64,000 nt of DNA from Rhineura floridana (GCF_030035675.1 NC_084499.1:15280610-15344609); one strand, 5' to 3'; shown: positions 51,323-61,789, counted from the stretch's first letter. Made by a program: numbers and translations. Notes: generated by a model not told the origin, from the sequence alone.

Positions 51323-51400
51323 GGGTCGTCGCTCAGCAAGAGAGCACCTGCCTTGTATACATCCCAAGGTCAGTCCCCGACATCTCCAGGTAGGGCTGGG
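51323..51400 (+). mobile_element. tRNA-Ala-derived SINE, head only
   Basis: GGTCGTCGCTCAGCAAGAGA, GCACCTGCCTTGTATACATC and GGTCAGTCCCCGACATCTCC follow the head order. It is cut off where a second, minus-oriented SINE begins. Confidence 0.65.
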
Positions 51401-52155
51401 AGACAGTGACTGGGCCAAGGTCACCCGGTGTCGGGAGGATGAGCTGGGCTCCTGGGGGGTTGTCAGAAGAGGATTCAAATGGCTGGCAGAGGGAGGAGGG
51501 AGGAACTTACCCTCTGTGGAGCGAAGCCGAAACAGAGGACATGCCAGAGATAGGGTCGCCTAGCAACGGGGAGCCTGAGAGCCTTGAAGTTTTAGAATCC
51601 CCCCCAGACATTCCCAGGCCCTCCCTTCTCCGCAGCTCAGAGCAAGAGGGAGGGCTGATCACAGCAGAAAGGCAGAGAGATGGTTTACCCTCAGCTCCTC
51701 CTTTATCACCCATAGGGGAATCGGACACTTCAGAAGAAGTGATGCCTCCCCCCTCACCACGCACACGCAGACGGTTGAAAAGACAGGAGAGAAGGGGGGG
51801 AAGGCGGGCAGTACCTGAGGGGGAGTTAAGGAGGAGCGAAAGGTTGCGCGCCCGTTTAGCCCCTTCTTAAAGAACAGGCGGGAAGCAGCCCCTTGCTCTG
51901 TCAACTTTCTCCCAATGTCGCAGGACCTGTATCCCTGTATTGCTTCATGAGAAAGCGCAGTCTTTGTTGGACATTACTCTAATAAAACACGAATTAACTA
52001 CAACCTCTGGTCTGGTTCCTGAGTCGCATCCTGGGCCTGACACCCAGTGAACTTCATGGCTGAGTGGGGGATTCGAACCCTGGTCTCCCAGGTCATAGTC
52101 CAACACCCTAACCATTACACCACAGCAGGGCCATAGACATGATGATTGCTCTACC
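51400..52155 (-). mobile_element. Second tRNA-derived SINE type, split by an LTR
   Basis: On the minus strand the head (52155-52055) reads TGTGGTGTAATGGTTAGGGT, GTTGGACTATGACCTGGGAG and GGGTTCGAATCCCC. The body TTCACTGGG stops at the LTR and resumes at 51428-51400 with TGACCTTGGCCCAGTCACTG. A related head is at 59819-59945. Confidence 0.75.
51429..52042 (+). mobile_element. Solo LTR, family 2, 614 bp, with 5-bp target duplication (fossil)
   Basis: It begins TGTCGGGAGG and ends GGGCCTGACA, with inverted termini of the TG...CA form. CCCGG (51424-51428) and CCCAG (52043-52047) flank it, a 5-bp duplication with one change, inside the SINE sequence GGTCACCCAGTGAACTTC. AATAAA near 51981 lies about 60 bp before the end. 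There is no internal region. The 5-bp duplication and form fit a Gypsy-like or retroviral-type LTR; I cannot place it further. Confidence 0.8.
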
Positions 52156-52474
52156 ACAGAACGTTCTCCTCCTCCTCCTCCTCACATAACTACAGAACTG
52201 ATCTATGCATTGTAGAGCACAAGTAGGATCTGTAACAAAAAAAAGTTGTGGAGTAAAGGGCTCAGGGTTCCTTCCAGGCAGCCAGCCACACCCTTTCCCA
52301 GGATACTCCATTCCATATCTGCTCCCTAGCATTCCCTCCTCCCAACACTCAGTCAGTTTTCCTTGGCCGCAGAGCAAGCTTGATCCTAATTGGGCTACTT
52401 TGGGGGATCCCCACCTTTTAGAGTCCCCTCTGATGAAATATGACAGGCTGCATCGGTATTGGCATTCCTCCTGC
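52156..52474. other. No assigned feature
   Basis: A (CCT)n run lies at 52166-52183. No motif or gene is seen. Confidence 0.3.
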
Positions 52475-52740
52475 TCATGAAGATGCATCTGTTTAGACAA
52501 GCATTCCCCTGATCTTCTGACCTGAGCCTCCTGATCTGATCATTTTAATTGCTGTTTTAACTGCTTTAATTGTTATATTCTTTTAACAGACATGTTTTAT
52601 AGTACATTTTAATTATGAGTGTTTTGAACGTTTTGATATAATTAATTACCGTGTGGACATATGTTTACAATTGGTTTGACACTTGTAAACCGCTTGGAAG
52701 CCATTTTGGCAGATAAGTGGTATATAAATTAAAATAATAA
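52475..52740 (+). mobile_element. L2-like LINE 3' end
   Basis: GAAGATGCATCTGTTTAGAC and AAGCATTCCCCTGATC encode the LINE coding end. The tail is ACACTTGTAAACCGCTTGGA, AGCCATTTTGGC, AAGTGGTATATAAATTAAA. Confidence 0.65.
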
Positions 52741-52744
52741 TGAT

Positions 52745-53065
52745 GATACTGATAATAGGTCTTATTCAATGTCAGTCCTATCAGAGTAGACCTGTGGAAG
52801 ATAATAGACATGTCTAAGGATACAATCCAATACACACTTACCTGGGAGTAAGTCTCATTGAACCCAATGGAGCTTACTTCTGAGTAGCCATGTACTGGAT
52901 TGTGGCCTAACTTAGGTTCAATAATTACAATGGGTCTGAGAAGGACATAGTTGGATACCATCTAATAATAAGTACTTCTGAAAACTTCAGGTTACATTCG
53001 ACTAATTCCTACTCAGAGTAGACCCCAAGTTAGTCATGTCTACTAACTTGAATACCACCCTTTAG
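52745..53065. mobile_element. Cluster of family B hairpin pieces
   Basis: Three successive pieces: CAGTCCTATCAGAGTAGACC; ACTTACCTGGGAGTAAGTCT with TTACTTCTGAGTAGCCATGT; and TCCTACTCAGAGTAGACCCC with TAGTCATGTCTACTAAC. They look like separate insertions into one spot. Confidence 0.55.
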
Positions 53066-53611
53066 TTTGTGACAACACAACTGAACCAGAAAAACCAATT
53101 TGTATGTGGAATGATCAACCTAAGTGTGGGCGTTTGGGCTGGTAAAAATAAATGCTTCTGGACTTCTCTGTCTGCTTGCTACGCAATGGTGAGTGATGGG
53201 CCTCTTTCTTATGCCAGCATTTGATCAAAGAATTCCAAAGCTAAGGCAGAGCAGTCCTGGCCTCGGCTGAAGTTCTCCATCATTTCATCTAGAGCGTTGA
53301 AGATAGAAATTCAGATCGAGCAGCTTGACATCCTGAAATGCTTGAGACCATGGATCGATAGCCAGGAGGACAGATCAATTCCTGTGACAGCCTAGACTAG
53401 TATAATCACTTTCCTTTCACCTTGTCAAAGTCGCTTCGGATTTACTCTACTCTGAGTTGGGGTAGAGGAAAAGACTCAGCGGTGTTTGTTTTTGGTTTTC
53501 ACACCAATGCAAACATCATTTCTTAACATTCTGCCGCACTCTCCCAAAAATCTATTGCAGTGTCACGTGACCAAAAAACCAGAACTTACTGTGGGCGCTA
53601 TCCAGATGCAA
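53066..53611. other. No gene called; low-repeat interval
   Basis: Unique by comparison within the window. CAAAGTCGCTTCGGATTTAC is an example. No motif. Confidence 0.3.
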
Positions 53612-53935
53612 GGGTCATCTCTGTTATCTTTTCAGCACCTATTGAAGACCTAACTCTTTCAACAAGCCTTTTAAGTAGAGACCTTATCCCAGTCTGTGTC
53701 TGTGTCGGAATTGCTTTCTAATATGCTTTTAAACCTTTTTCTTAAAAAAGAAAGAAAGATATGTTTTTAAAGCTTTTTAAAAATGTTTTTAAAGATGTTT
53801 TGCTTTAATATGTTTTTAATGATGGTTTTGTTTTAATATATTTCAAAGTCTGTTTTTATGATATGTTAAAGTGTTTTAGTGCTTTTGTTTGCTGCCCTGG
53901 GCTCCTACTAGGAGAAAGGGCGGGATAAAATCCTC
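53612..53935 (+). mobile_element. L2-like LINE 3' end
   Basis: TCAGCACCTATTGAAGACCT, CTTTCAACAAGCCTTTTAAG (coding end of the FQQAF type) and the tail TGCTGCCCTGGGCTCCTACT, AGGAGAAAGGGCGGGATAAA are the mirror image of 8700-9135. Confidence 0.75.
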
Positions 53936-54268
53936 ATGAAAATTCTCCACCATTGTAGTGCGAGTTTCTCCAAATAAAACACATTTTTGTAGGCAGTTTT
54001 GACAAAGGTACCCATTTTTGCAAGCCATTTCTCGTCATTTCATGCCTTTGTGCATGTTATTTTCACTCGTATTCATTTTTATGCACACTTTCCCCTAATA
54101 GATGCGTTTTTGTAAATGTTGTTTAGTTGGCGAACTGCATCCCAAAATTCTAATAAATGCGGATTTCAAAGGATGGCCATGTTTTGGTGCTCATATTGTT
54201 TCAGAAATTGCAAATGTTATCTATTCTGCTTGAAATGCAAACTGAATCGAAATTCTCACCCATCCCTA
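53935..54268 (-). mobile_element. hAT-like element family C, partial
   Basis: TCATGAAAATTCTCCACC, GTAGGCAGTTTTGACAAAGG, GGCGAACTGCATCCCAAAAT and TTCTCACCCATCCCTAA are family landmarks. Its start abuts the L2 tail directly. Confidence 0.7.
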
Positions 54269-54269
54269 A

Positions 54270-54383
54270 CATATGCATATATGCATATGTATATATGGGT
54301 GGGTGGGTGGGTGTGTGTGGAAAGAGAGAGGAAGGAAGGAAGGAAGGAAGGAAGGTGTGTGTGTGAGTGAGTGAGTGTGTGAG

Positions 54384-54472
<89 letters not shown>

Positions 54473-54510
54473 AGAGGGAGGGAGGGAGGAAGGAAGGAAG
54501 GAAGGGTTGG
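54270..54510. repeat. Compound microsatellite
   Basis: In order: TATATGCATATG, GTGGGTGGGTGG, (GGAA)n, (GTGA)n, (TGTC)n, (TC)n, (TG)n, (GGGA)n and (GGAA)n. It gives long but meaningless open frames on both strands. Confidence 0.95.
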
Positions 54511-54604
54511 AAAAGCCTTGGAAAGGTTTTGATTCTGAATGTCTGGGGTCACCAGAAACAGGAGGCAATAGGTCTCATCACAAGGGTTGCCCTGGATTCA
54601 TCCA

Positions 54605-54785
54605 GAGAAGGGCCATAGCTTAGTGGTTGAACATCAGCCTTGTGTGCAGCAAATGCCAGGTTCCATCCCCAATAGCATCTCCAGGTAGTGCTGGGAATGC
54701 CCCCTGTCTGAAACCCTGGAAAGCCTCTGCCAGGCACTAGGGACAATACTGAGCCGGATGGACCAATAGCAGTTTATGTTCCTAT
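54605..54785 (+). mobile_element. tRNA-Ala-derived SINE
   Basis: GGGCCATAGCTTAGTGGTTG, ACATCAGCCTTGTGTGCAGC, CATCTCCAGGTAGTGCTGGG and ATACTGAGCCGGATGGACC. Confidence 0.8.
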
Positions 54786-54837
54786 TTAATTCAGCCCTTT
54801 TTCAGAACGATGAGGACTAGAATCTTCCTCTATTTTT

Positions 54838-55025
54838 AGGGGAAGGGCTGCAGCTCAGTGGCGGAGCATCTGCCTTGCATGCAGAAGGTCCAGGTTCAAA
54901 TGCTGGCATCTCCAGGTAAAGCTGGTAACGTCCCCTGGGTGAAACCCCCGAAAGCTGCTGCCAGTCAGAGTGGGTAATACTGAGCCAGAAGGACCAGTGC
55001 TCTGATTTGGCATAAGGCAGCTTCT
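54838..55025 (+). mobile_element. tRNA-Ala-derived SINE
   Basis: GGGCTGCAGCTCAGTGGCGG, AGCATCTGCCTTGCATGCAG, GGTCCAGGTTCAAATGC and CATAAGGCAGCTTCTTG. It is a tandem neighbour, same strand, of the SINE at 54605. Confidence 0.85.
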
Positions 55026-55134
55026 TGTGCAGGGGAGGGAACAATGGACAGCTACATCACTAGTGCGAAAGATGGCAGAGAGACCCTCATTGAATCCTGG
55101 CAAGCCTTCTGAGAAGGGGCAGATAGGCTATCCT

Positions 55135-55560
55135 ATTTCCGGTGGAGGCTGGTCCCTTAGGGCAAATGAGCTGCTGCCCCACCAGCCTCCGTCTGCCCTC
55201 AGCCAGCCCTCACTTGCCTGCCTTCTTGCTTACAACCAGTCCCAGGGGTGGCCCCGGCTGCTTCCTTGTCCTTAGTCTCAGCGTTGCCCATAGCTTGGAA
55301 AAGTTACTTTTTTGAACTACAATTCCCATCAGCCCAATCCAGTAGGCATGCTGGCTGGGGCTGATGGGAGTTGTAGTTTTAAAAAAGTAACTTTTCCAAG
55401 CTCTGCCGTTGCCCCTTGTGGAACTCAGTGGGGAAGAAGATGGGGACAGGACTTGGAATCAGTTGGATCTACCTGTCATTGGCTCTCGGTCTGCCTATCC
55501 GTGGCTCTGGCTCCGCCTACAGTTGGGATTGCTGCCTTCCACCGTACCAGTGTGTTGAGC
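55135..55560 (+). repeat. Interspersed repeat family H, split by a family A hairpin
   Basis: CTGCCCCACCAGCCTCCGTC and CTCAGCCAGCCCTCACTTGC match 61200-61250. After the hairpin, GAAGAAGATGGGGACAGG and TGTCATTGGCTCTCGG continue as in 29.6 and 61.35 kb. Confidence 0.6.
55289..55405. mobile_element. Hairpin element, family A, with 8-bp target duplication
   Basis: It starts CATAGCTTGGAAAAGTTAC and ends GTAACTTTTCCAAGCTCTG. The flanking GCGTTGCC (55281-55288) and CCGTTGCC (55406-55413) agree at 7 of 8. At 117 bp it sits within family H. Confidence 0.85.
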
Positions 55561-55746
55561 ATTCTAACACGTAGCAAATGGAGTCCATTCCCCTCCCTGC
55601 CCACCAATACGTTGACTGAAACAAACCATCCATTATGAAAACAGAGAGTGTCAGCAAATACATCCATTTCTGGCACCTTACCTAGCCGTTCTTTGAGTGT
55701 TGCGGGGAGCATAATTTATTTAGGCGATTTATTTAGTTATTTATTC

Positions 55747-56042
55747 CAGGGCCGGGGAACCTATTTCAGCCCAAGGGCCACATCCCATTCCGGGCAGCCT
55801 TCTGGGGTCCACCTCTCAGTGGTGGGCGGGGCCAGAGGCAAAAATGGGCAGAGCAACAAATGTACAGCAGGCTAGATTCTACATCCACCTCTCTAACTTT
55901 GCAAGCAAGAAGCACGATGCCATTGACATTCCTTGCTCCGACCACTTTTCCCTCTGGCCCCACCCACCACTTTTGTGTGGGCCCCGGAAGGTTGCACAGA
56001 AGGGAATGTGGCCCTTGGGCTGAAAAGGGCTCCTCGACCTGG
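55747..56042. mobile_element. DNA element family D
   Basis: It begins CAGGGCCGGGGAACCTATTT. It includes GGGCAGCCTTCTGGGGTCC, CTCTGGCCCCACCCACC and AAGGGAATGTGGCCCTTGGG near its right end. Confidence 0.75.
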
Positions 56043-56688
56043 CTTTACTGATTGTTTATGTTGATTGCATAAAGTGGCAGAAGAATCCGCAGTCCACCAT
56101 TTGTGTGTGTGTGTGTGTCTTCTGAGACACAAGTCTTGGAATCCTGATTTATAGACACTGTGCCGTACTCCTTGGTTTAATGGTTTGTGGCTGCAAATGA
56201 ATTGTGTAAACAAAAGGTCTCTTTGCCTCTGACCCATCACCCCTCATTTGCTTCTTTGGATGAAATCATTGCCCCCTCTTGGATGGCCTAACAGGGTCGC
56301 ATCCAGCCTCGGAGCTCCCGAGGGGAGGTCGGGCCAGGGGGGTACGTCATGACGTTGAGCCACATAAATAATGTGCGGTTGCTGCTGACTCTGAATTATA
56401 GGAAGGCGCTGCCTGTGACATCCAGCGAGAGAATGATACAGCTATGAGAATTTACAGGCTGTGGCTAGACAATTGCCCTAGCTGACTGGCACGTGCAAGA
56501 TGTTGCCACAGCCTGCTAATGACTGGCTAACAGGGCTATGTAGCAAGGCCCAAGGGAAATCCCAGTGGGCCTCACGTCAGAGGTCCAAACTTTCCAGGCA
56601 GGTGGAGTTGCTGGTTATTTCCATATGGAGATTTGTTCTTTATCCAACAGGCTTTCATAGTTTCATAGTTGGAGGGGCCATCGTAGGT
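56043..56688. other. Low-repeat interval, candidate conserved element at 56280-56480
   Basis: No repeat matches. CACATAAATAATGTGCGG, CTCTGAATTATAGGAAGG, CCAGCGAGAGAATGATACAG and several CG dinucleotides lie close together. A short (GT)n run is at 56102-56118. Confidence 0.35.
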
Positions 56689-56800
56689 CAGTGTTCTCCA
56701 ACCTGTTGTTTGGACTACACCTCCCATCATGCCCAACCAGCTTAGCCAATGGTCAGGGATGACGGGGGTTCATCTGGGGACCCAAGGTTGAATAACTCTG
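56689..56800. mobile_element. Hairpin element, family A
   Basis: CAGTGTTCTCCAACC on the left and GGTTGAATAACTCTG on the right. The flanks TCGTAGGT and TTGTAGAC agree at 5 of 8. Confidence 0.75.
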
Positions 56801-56817
56801 TTGTAGACTGTCTAGGC

Positions 56818-56953
56818 CAGGGGTAGCCAATGGGGTACCAATGAAGTTGCTGAACTCAAACTCTCATAATCCCTGACCATAGGCCACGGTGGCTGAGGCT
56901 GATGGGAGGTGTAGTCCAAGAACAGCTGGAGGTCACCAGGTTGATTCTCCTAG
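56818..56953. mobile_element. Hairpin element, family A, with 8-bp target duplication
   Basis: It starts CAGGGGTAGCCAATGG. The core is GGCTGAGGCTGATGGGAGG. GTCTAGGC (56810-56817) and ATCTAGGC (56954-56961) agree at 7 of 8. Confidence 0.85.
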
Positions 56954-57099
56954 ATCTAGGCCAACTCCTTGCACAATGCAGGAAATTCAATGCTACAGCA
57001 TCCATGACAGATGGCTGACTGGTTTTTGCCTTCTTCCAGTGGGGGAGACCCAACCACTCCTCTAGGCAATCGGTTCTATTGGTAAGCTGCTCTTACCAT

Positions 57100-57232
57100 A
57101 AAGGTGTTTCTCCAGATGTCATTGGACTACGACTCCCATCATTCCTGACCATGGGCCATGCTGCCTGGGTCTGATGGGAGCTGAGGTCTAACAATATCTG
57201 GAGACCACCATGTTGGCTACCCTTCTTAGTGG
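57100..57232. mobile_element. Hairpin element, family A
   Basis: CCAGATGTCATTGGACTACG and TCCCATCATTCCTGACCATG on the left, GGGTCTGATGGGAGCTGAGG and AACAATATCTGGAGACC on the right. Confidence 0.7.
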
Positions 57233-57764
57233 AACATGTTAAAAATCTTTTATCTAAGGCTGCCACTGACCTCTGGCCAAAGAAGAGAACTGCAGGGAGA
57301 TTAATCGTGGAAGCTACCATTAGGAATTGGATCCATTGCCGCTTCAAAAGCATTCCGTTGACCTAACGGGCTGGTATCGATTAGAGTTCATTCTTTGTCT
57401 GCTAGCTGCTACTCTAACAAATCCATTTTCCCTCCTCCCAAATGTTGATATTAATATCAATATTTTTAAATATTGATATTTTGAAAGGAAATAATGGTAA
57501 GTGAGAGGAAATATTGATTACATTATAGTTCTTAATATTCATATTTTAGAGCCAGGGTGTTTGTTTGTTTTTTTAAAAAAATCCATTTTCGAAAATAGCT
57601 GTGGAAAATCACTCCATAAAAATCCCACCCACAACTATAGAGAATAAGTAAATTAATTGAAAATTTGGTACAAAACCCAAACATGGAGGAATTCTAGCAC
57701 ATCCCTAGCTACTATGCACCACAGGCTGCTGTAAAACAGATGTTAATCCCTGAGCCCTCTAGAC
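57233..57764. other. AT-rich interval with a short palindrome
   Basis: GATATTAATATCAATATTTT and AAATATTGATATT (57446-57480) form an AT palindrome. The end CACATCCCTAG near 57700 resembles a DNA element terminus, but its partner is not found. Confidence 0.35.
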
Positions 57765-57888
57765 CAGGGATGGGGAACTTGAGGCTCTCCAAATGCTGCT
57801 GGACTACAACTCCCGTCATCCCTGGCTATTGGCCATGCTGGCTGGGGCTGATGGGGGGTGGAGTCCAACACCATCTAGAGGGCACCAT
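57765..57888. mobile_element. Hairpin element, family A
   Basis: It starts CAGGGATGGGGAACTTGAGG. Core GGCTGGGGCTGATGGGGGG. The right arm AACACCATCTAGAGGGC runs into the Bov-B tail. Confidence 0.75.
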
Positions 57889-57889
57889 G

Positions 57890-58440
57890 TTGCTGTTGTT
57901 GTCGTCGTTATATGCCTTCAAGTCAGTTATGACTTATGGTGACCCTATGAATCAGTGACCTCCAGTAGCATCTGTCATGAACTACCCTGTTCAGATCTTG
58001 TAAGTTCAGGTCTGTGGCTTCCTTTATGCAATCAATCCATCCCTTGTTTGGCCTTCCTCTTTTTCTACTCCCTTCTGTTTTTCCCAGCATTATTGTCTTT
58101 TCTAGTGAATCATGTCTTCTCGTTATGTGTCCAAAGTATGATGACCTCAGTTTCATCATTTTAGCTTCTAGTGACAGTTCTGGTTTAATTTGTTCTAACA
58201 CTCAATTATTGGTCTTTTTCACAGTCCATGGTACGCGCAAATCTTTCCTCCAACACCACATTTCAGATGAGCTGATTTTTCTCTCATCCGCCTTTTTCAC
58301 TGTCCAACTTTCACATCCATACATAGAGATCAGGAATGCCATGGTCTAAATGATCCTGACTTTAGTGTTCAGTGCTACTTCTTTGCGTTTGAGGACCTTT
58401 TCTAGTTCTCTCCTAGCTGCCCTCCCCAGTCGTAGCCAAA
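57890..58440 (-). mobile_element. Bov-B (RTE) LINE 3' end
   Basis: On the minus strand, after about 58438, the frame at 58201-57923 reads LRSSYFGHITRRHDSLEK, RKRGRPNKGWIDCIKEATD and NRVVHDRCYWRSL, the C-terminus of Bov-B ORF2. The tail CTTGAAGGCATATAACGACG with an AAC-type repeat ends near 57890. It lacks the endonuclease and polymerase. Confidence 0.85.
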
Positions 58441-58488
58441 AGGTCTGGCTCAACGTGAACTAAGCACACGCCCTTGAATGCTCTATAG

Positions 58489-58618
58489 CCCAACCTTTGG
58501 GTCCTCCAATGTTGCAGGACTACAATTCCCATCATTCCTGACCATCAGCCATGCTGGCTGGGACTGATGGAAGCTGGAGTCCAGCAACATCTGGGGCCGC
58601 AAAGGCTGGGAAAGGCTA
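58489..58618. mobile_element. Hairpin element, family A
   Basis: The left arm CCCAACCTTTGGGTCC and right arm GCAAAGGCTGGGAAAGGC. The flanks CTCTATAG (58481-58488) and CTCTAGAC (58619-58626) agree at 6 of 8. Confidence 0.75.
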
Positions 58619-58639
58619 CTCTAGACCCTTCCAGATAAT

Positions 58640-59220
58640 GCTTACGTCCTTGTCTGAGCACTAAGCAGGACTCTGCTAGTTCATGCCAAATCTCTCCTGG
58701 TCTCGGCCACACCACAGCTGGGGCTGACATCTGGCCGCTTTTACTTGCCGTCCGATGGGTGCCATCGGAAATAACGGATGGCCTACCCAATTGAAGGCCT
58801 TAGACGAATCAATTAAGATAGCTGCTAGTCTATCGATTCATGCCCATAGCTATAAAAATATCATTGATTACCTTGAGAAGCGCCAAGCTACATGCACGCC
58901 ACAGATGGCCAACCTGTCTGCAGACGGATCAATACAGTACATTTTTGGAAACTTTACCCAGGAGTCTCGTTGGATGGGGACGGGTTTGGACTGGGCTTAA
59001 AGAACAAAAGCAAAGAATTTCGCTAAGAACAGCCCATTAGGCAGCTCATCGGTTTGTCCCTCATTTCTCCGTGACTTTCGTTTATAGCTACACTGGCAGC
59101 AGTCACATTTTTTGTTTTTATTCTCAGCTGGAAGGAAAGTGGCTCGGTGGGACCTGTCATTGAATGCTGATGGTGGCAGCTTTTGCTGCTGCACGAACAG
59201 GATAAATGGAATTCAATCGG
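58640..59220. other. Low-repeat island, candidate conserved non-coding element
   Basis: No family match. GAATCAATTAAGATAGCTGC, GTCTATCGATTCATGCC, AATATCATTGATTACC (58804-58875) and GCCCATTAGGCAGCTCATCG are dense homeodomain- and HNF6-like cores (ATCGAT, ATTGAT). Inference only. Confidence 0.4.
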
Positions 59221-59528
59221 GGGGGGGGAGGCAGGGTGACAGAGCGGACTGGCAAAGGAGAGGGGGACAGAGCTTGGTGGAGGCAGCACAGTGGAAATAA
59301 AAATGTTCTTGGGATGTCCCCTCCTTCTCCCCTGTGGGTATTTTCATCCAGAATACAAGATCCACTTCAGGTTTACGGCCTCTTTTTTTTTTTTTAATTG
59401 CTGCCCTGCTAGGTCAGGAGCAGTTAAGTGGGGATGAGCTAAAAGAGACAGGCAAATGCTCATTGCTGGTGTCCTGGCCAACCCTGTTGGAATTGGAATC
59501 ACTGAGTTCCAACCCTGTTGGAATTGGA
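59221..59528. other. Simple-sequence-flanked interval
   Basis: The interval starts with a short G run (59219-59228). CCAACCCTGTTGGAATTGGA is present twice, at 59478 and 59511, just before the microsatellite. Confidence 0.5.
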
Positions 59529-59529
59529 A

Positions 59530-59818
<289 letters not shown>

Positions 59819-59945
59819 TCCCACCTTTCCTCTGGCCCAAGGTCACCAGTAAGCTACATGGCTGTGACAAGGATTTGAACCCTGGTCTCCCAAGTCCTAG
59901 TCCCATACTCCTATCACTACATCACAGTGGTAAGTAGATCAGATA
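59819..59945 (-). mobile_element. Second tRNA-derived SINE type, head
   Basis: On the minus strand: TGTGATGTAGTGATAGGAGT, GGGACTAGGACTTGGGAGAC and GGGTTCAAATCC, then AGCTTACTGGTGACCTTGGG. It is the same family as 51400-52155. Confidence 0.8.
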
Positions 59946-60164
59946 AGACAACTCTCTGCAACTCTCTACAAGGCATGGCTCCTCAAGCAATGACACAGCA
60001 ATTTGACATGACCCCAGAGACCACTTAAGGAGACTAGGGGTGGGCTCACCACTTGCACGGGGAATGCTTCCTGGATCAGAATAATCATAATATATGGTAT
60101 GAAATACAGGCTCAAGGATCATGCCCCCAAGTTGAAAAATTAGTGGGTTATACAATTTTACACA
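59946..60164. other. No assigned feature
   Basis: No motif or family match was found. Confidence 0.3.
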
Positions 60165-60300
60165 CATTAAGGGTTGTATCCAATTTAACTTTACTCAGAG
60201 TATATCCATTGAAATTAATGTACCTAAGTTAGTTACACCCATCAATTTCAATGGGTCTGTTCTGAATAGGACTAATGTAGGATGTAGCCCAATGTGTTTT
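60165..60300. mobile_element. Hairpin element, family B, best-preserved copy
   Basis: The outer arms are GGGTTGTATCC and GGATGTAGCCC. The inner arms are TCCATTGAAATTAATGTACC and CAATTTCAATGGGTCTGTTC. The spacer has CTAAGTTAGTTACACCC. I see no clean target duplication, so the superfamily is open. Confidence 0.75.
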
Positions 60301-60805
60301 GAAATAAAAAGATTTGGCTGAAAGTTGAGCATTTGGGTAAAACAGTGTCACCAAAAAAGTTGGAATGCTGAATGGTTGAGTTTGATCTGCATTTTTAAAT
60401 GAACTGGCTTGAACTGTACTTTCTAGACTAACACAGAGATCAAAATGTAGTTGTCCTTTAGTTCTGGCAATTCTCCAAATTTTTCAATATAATCCTTGAC
60501 TCAAAAAACAAAGCCCAAAATGCATTCACAAATCTGTGTTTTAAGGACAAAATCTAGATAACAGCAGATCTTTTAGGGTAAATTATTTAAAATAGAAGAC
60601 CTCTCCATTCGATTTTTATGCAGGATGGTACAGATATGTGACAGAATGGACTTACGAATAAACATCTGTGAAATGACATAGACCAGGAAGAGACGGATGC
60701 GTCCATCCCTATTTAAAAAGTGTTTGCATTCTAATGTGACTATTCACACAAGCCCTGGTCCATCCTGAAGAGTAGCCATTTCTCCAACAGAATCAAAGTG
60801 ATAAG
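60301..60805. other. No assigned feature
   Basis: AT-rich text with a CGGATGCGTCCATCCCTATT end near 60694 that recalls a family C terminus. No internal match. Confidence 0.3.
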
Positions 60806-60942
60806 AGTTCAGAAGGATGTTCTGAAGGCATGCCAAACTCCAGGGAGAAAATCCATCTCTCTTCCCCATGCAAAACCACTGATGAGTTCATGAACTGTGC
60901 AGAGCAATAAATCAGTTTGGATCATGTCAGAGAACAGGAAGG
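60806..60942. repeat. Local duplicate, copy 1
   Basis: GTTCTGAAGGCATGCCAAAC, CATCTCTCTTCCCCATGCAA and GAGTTCATGAACTGTGCAGA match 61464-61600 over about 135 bp with modest divergence. Copy 2 is about 660 bp away in direct orientation. Confidence 0.85.
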
Positions 60943-61189
60943 TTTTTTCGACCCCTAATGGGCATTCTGACAATCTGATTGCACCATAATTCTTTGTAGC
61001 TGTCACCTTTACAGTCCTGTCAACACTCCTAATCTTTTCTCATTGCGATGTCAAGTTTTGGTAAAGTAAAGAGGTGGGTGGTAAAAACCTGCCTGATAAT
61101 GGAAGCTGGGACCTTATGTGTGACTTTCCAGATGTGGGCTGCTTGCTGTTTCCCCCCACTTCATCATGCACTGGCAGTGGAGTCTGATC

Positions 61190-61450
61190 CATTTGGGTAT
61201 ATGGGGCACTGCCCCACCAACCTCAATCTGCCCTCAGCCAGCCCTCACTTGCCTACCCTCACTGACCTTACCAATCCAGGGGGCGGCCCTGGTTCTAAGT
61301 CTCCGCCTCCTCCTCTGTCGTCTCAGTGTTGCCATCGTAAACTCACCATGGAGGAGGATGGGAACAAAGCTAGAATTAATTGGGTCTCCCTATCAGGGGC
61401 TCTGACTCCATCTAATGTTGGCCTCCCTGCCATCCACCCTACCAATCCCA
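61190..61450 (+). repeat. Interspersed repeat family H
   Basis: CACTGCCCCACCAACCTC, TGCCCTCAGCCAGCCCTCAC, GAGGAGGATGGGAACAAAGC and CCACCCTACCAATCCCAATG match 29.6 and 55.2-55.5 kb. A 219-codon frame (61048-61707) runs through this and the duplicate, so it is not a gene. Confidence 0.6.
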
Positions 61451-61463
61451 ATGGGCATAACAT

Positions 61464-61600
61464 TTCAGAAGGACATTCTGAAGGCATGCCAAACTTCAGG
61501 AAGGAAAACCATCTCTCTTCCCTATGCAAAATGACCAATGAGTTCATGAACTGTGCAGAGGAACAAATCAGTTTGGATGGTGCTGGACAACAGGAGGGCA
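61464..61600. repeat. Local duplicate, copy 2
   Basis: CATTCTGAAGGCATGCCAAA, CCATCTCTCTTCCCTATGCA and GTTCATGAACTGTGCAGAGG. It starts exactly where family H ends (CCCAATGGGCATAAC), so family H may have carried or copied the flank. Confidence 0.85.
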
Positions 61601-61789
61601 CTGATCAGGCCCCAACTGGAATGCTGTGTCCACAAGCACAAACGTATTATATATTTCCACTAAAAGAATGGATGTTCGAACCCGGTGAAAGGATGTGTTC
61701 TCTCTAGTCTTTCTTACCCAAGCATGAAAAACTAGGACAAATGATCAAATTGAGGCAACTACTTTAGTATATGTGCGTGTGTTCGTATT

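Noticed and set aside
51406-51870. 154-codon open frame
   Set aside because: It begins in SINE sequence and runs into the solo LTR, so it crosses an insertion boundary and cannot be a gene.
61048-61707. 219-codon open frame
   Set aside because: It runs through family H and the local duplicate, with no protein motif. The family H copies elsewhere do not keep the frame.
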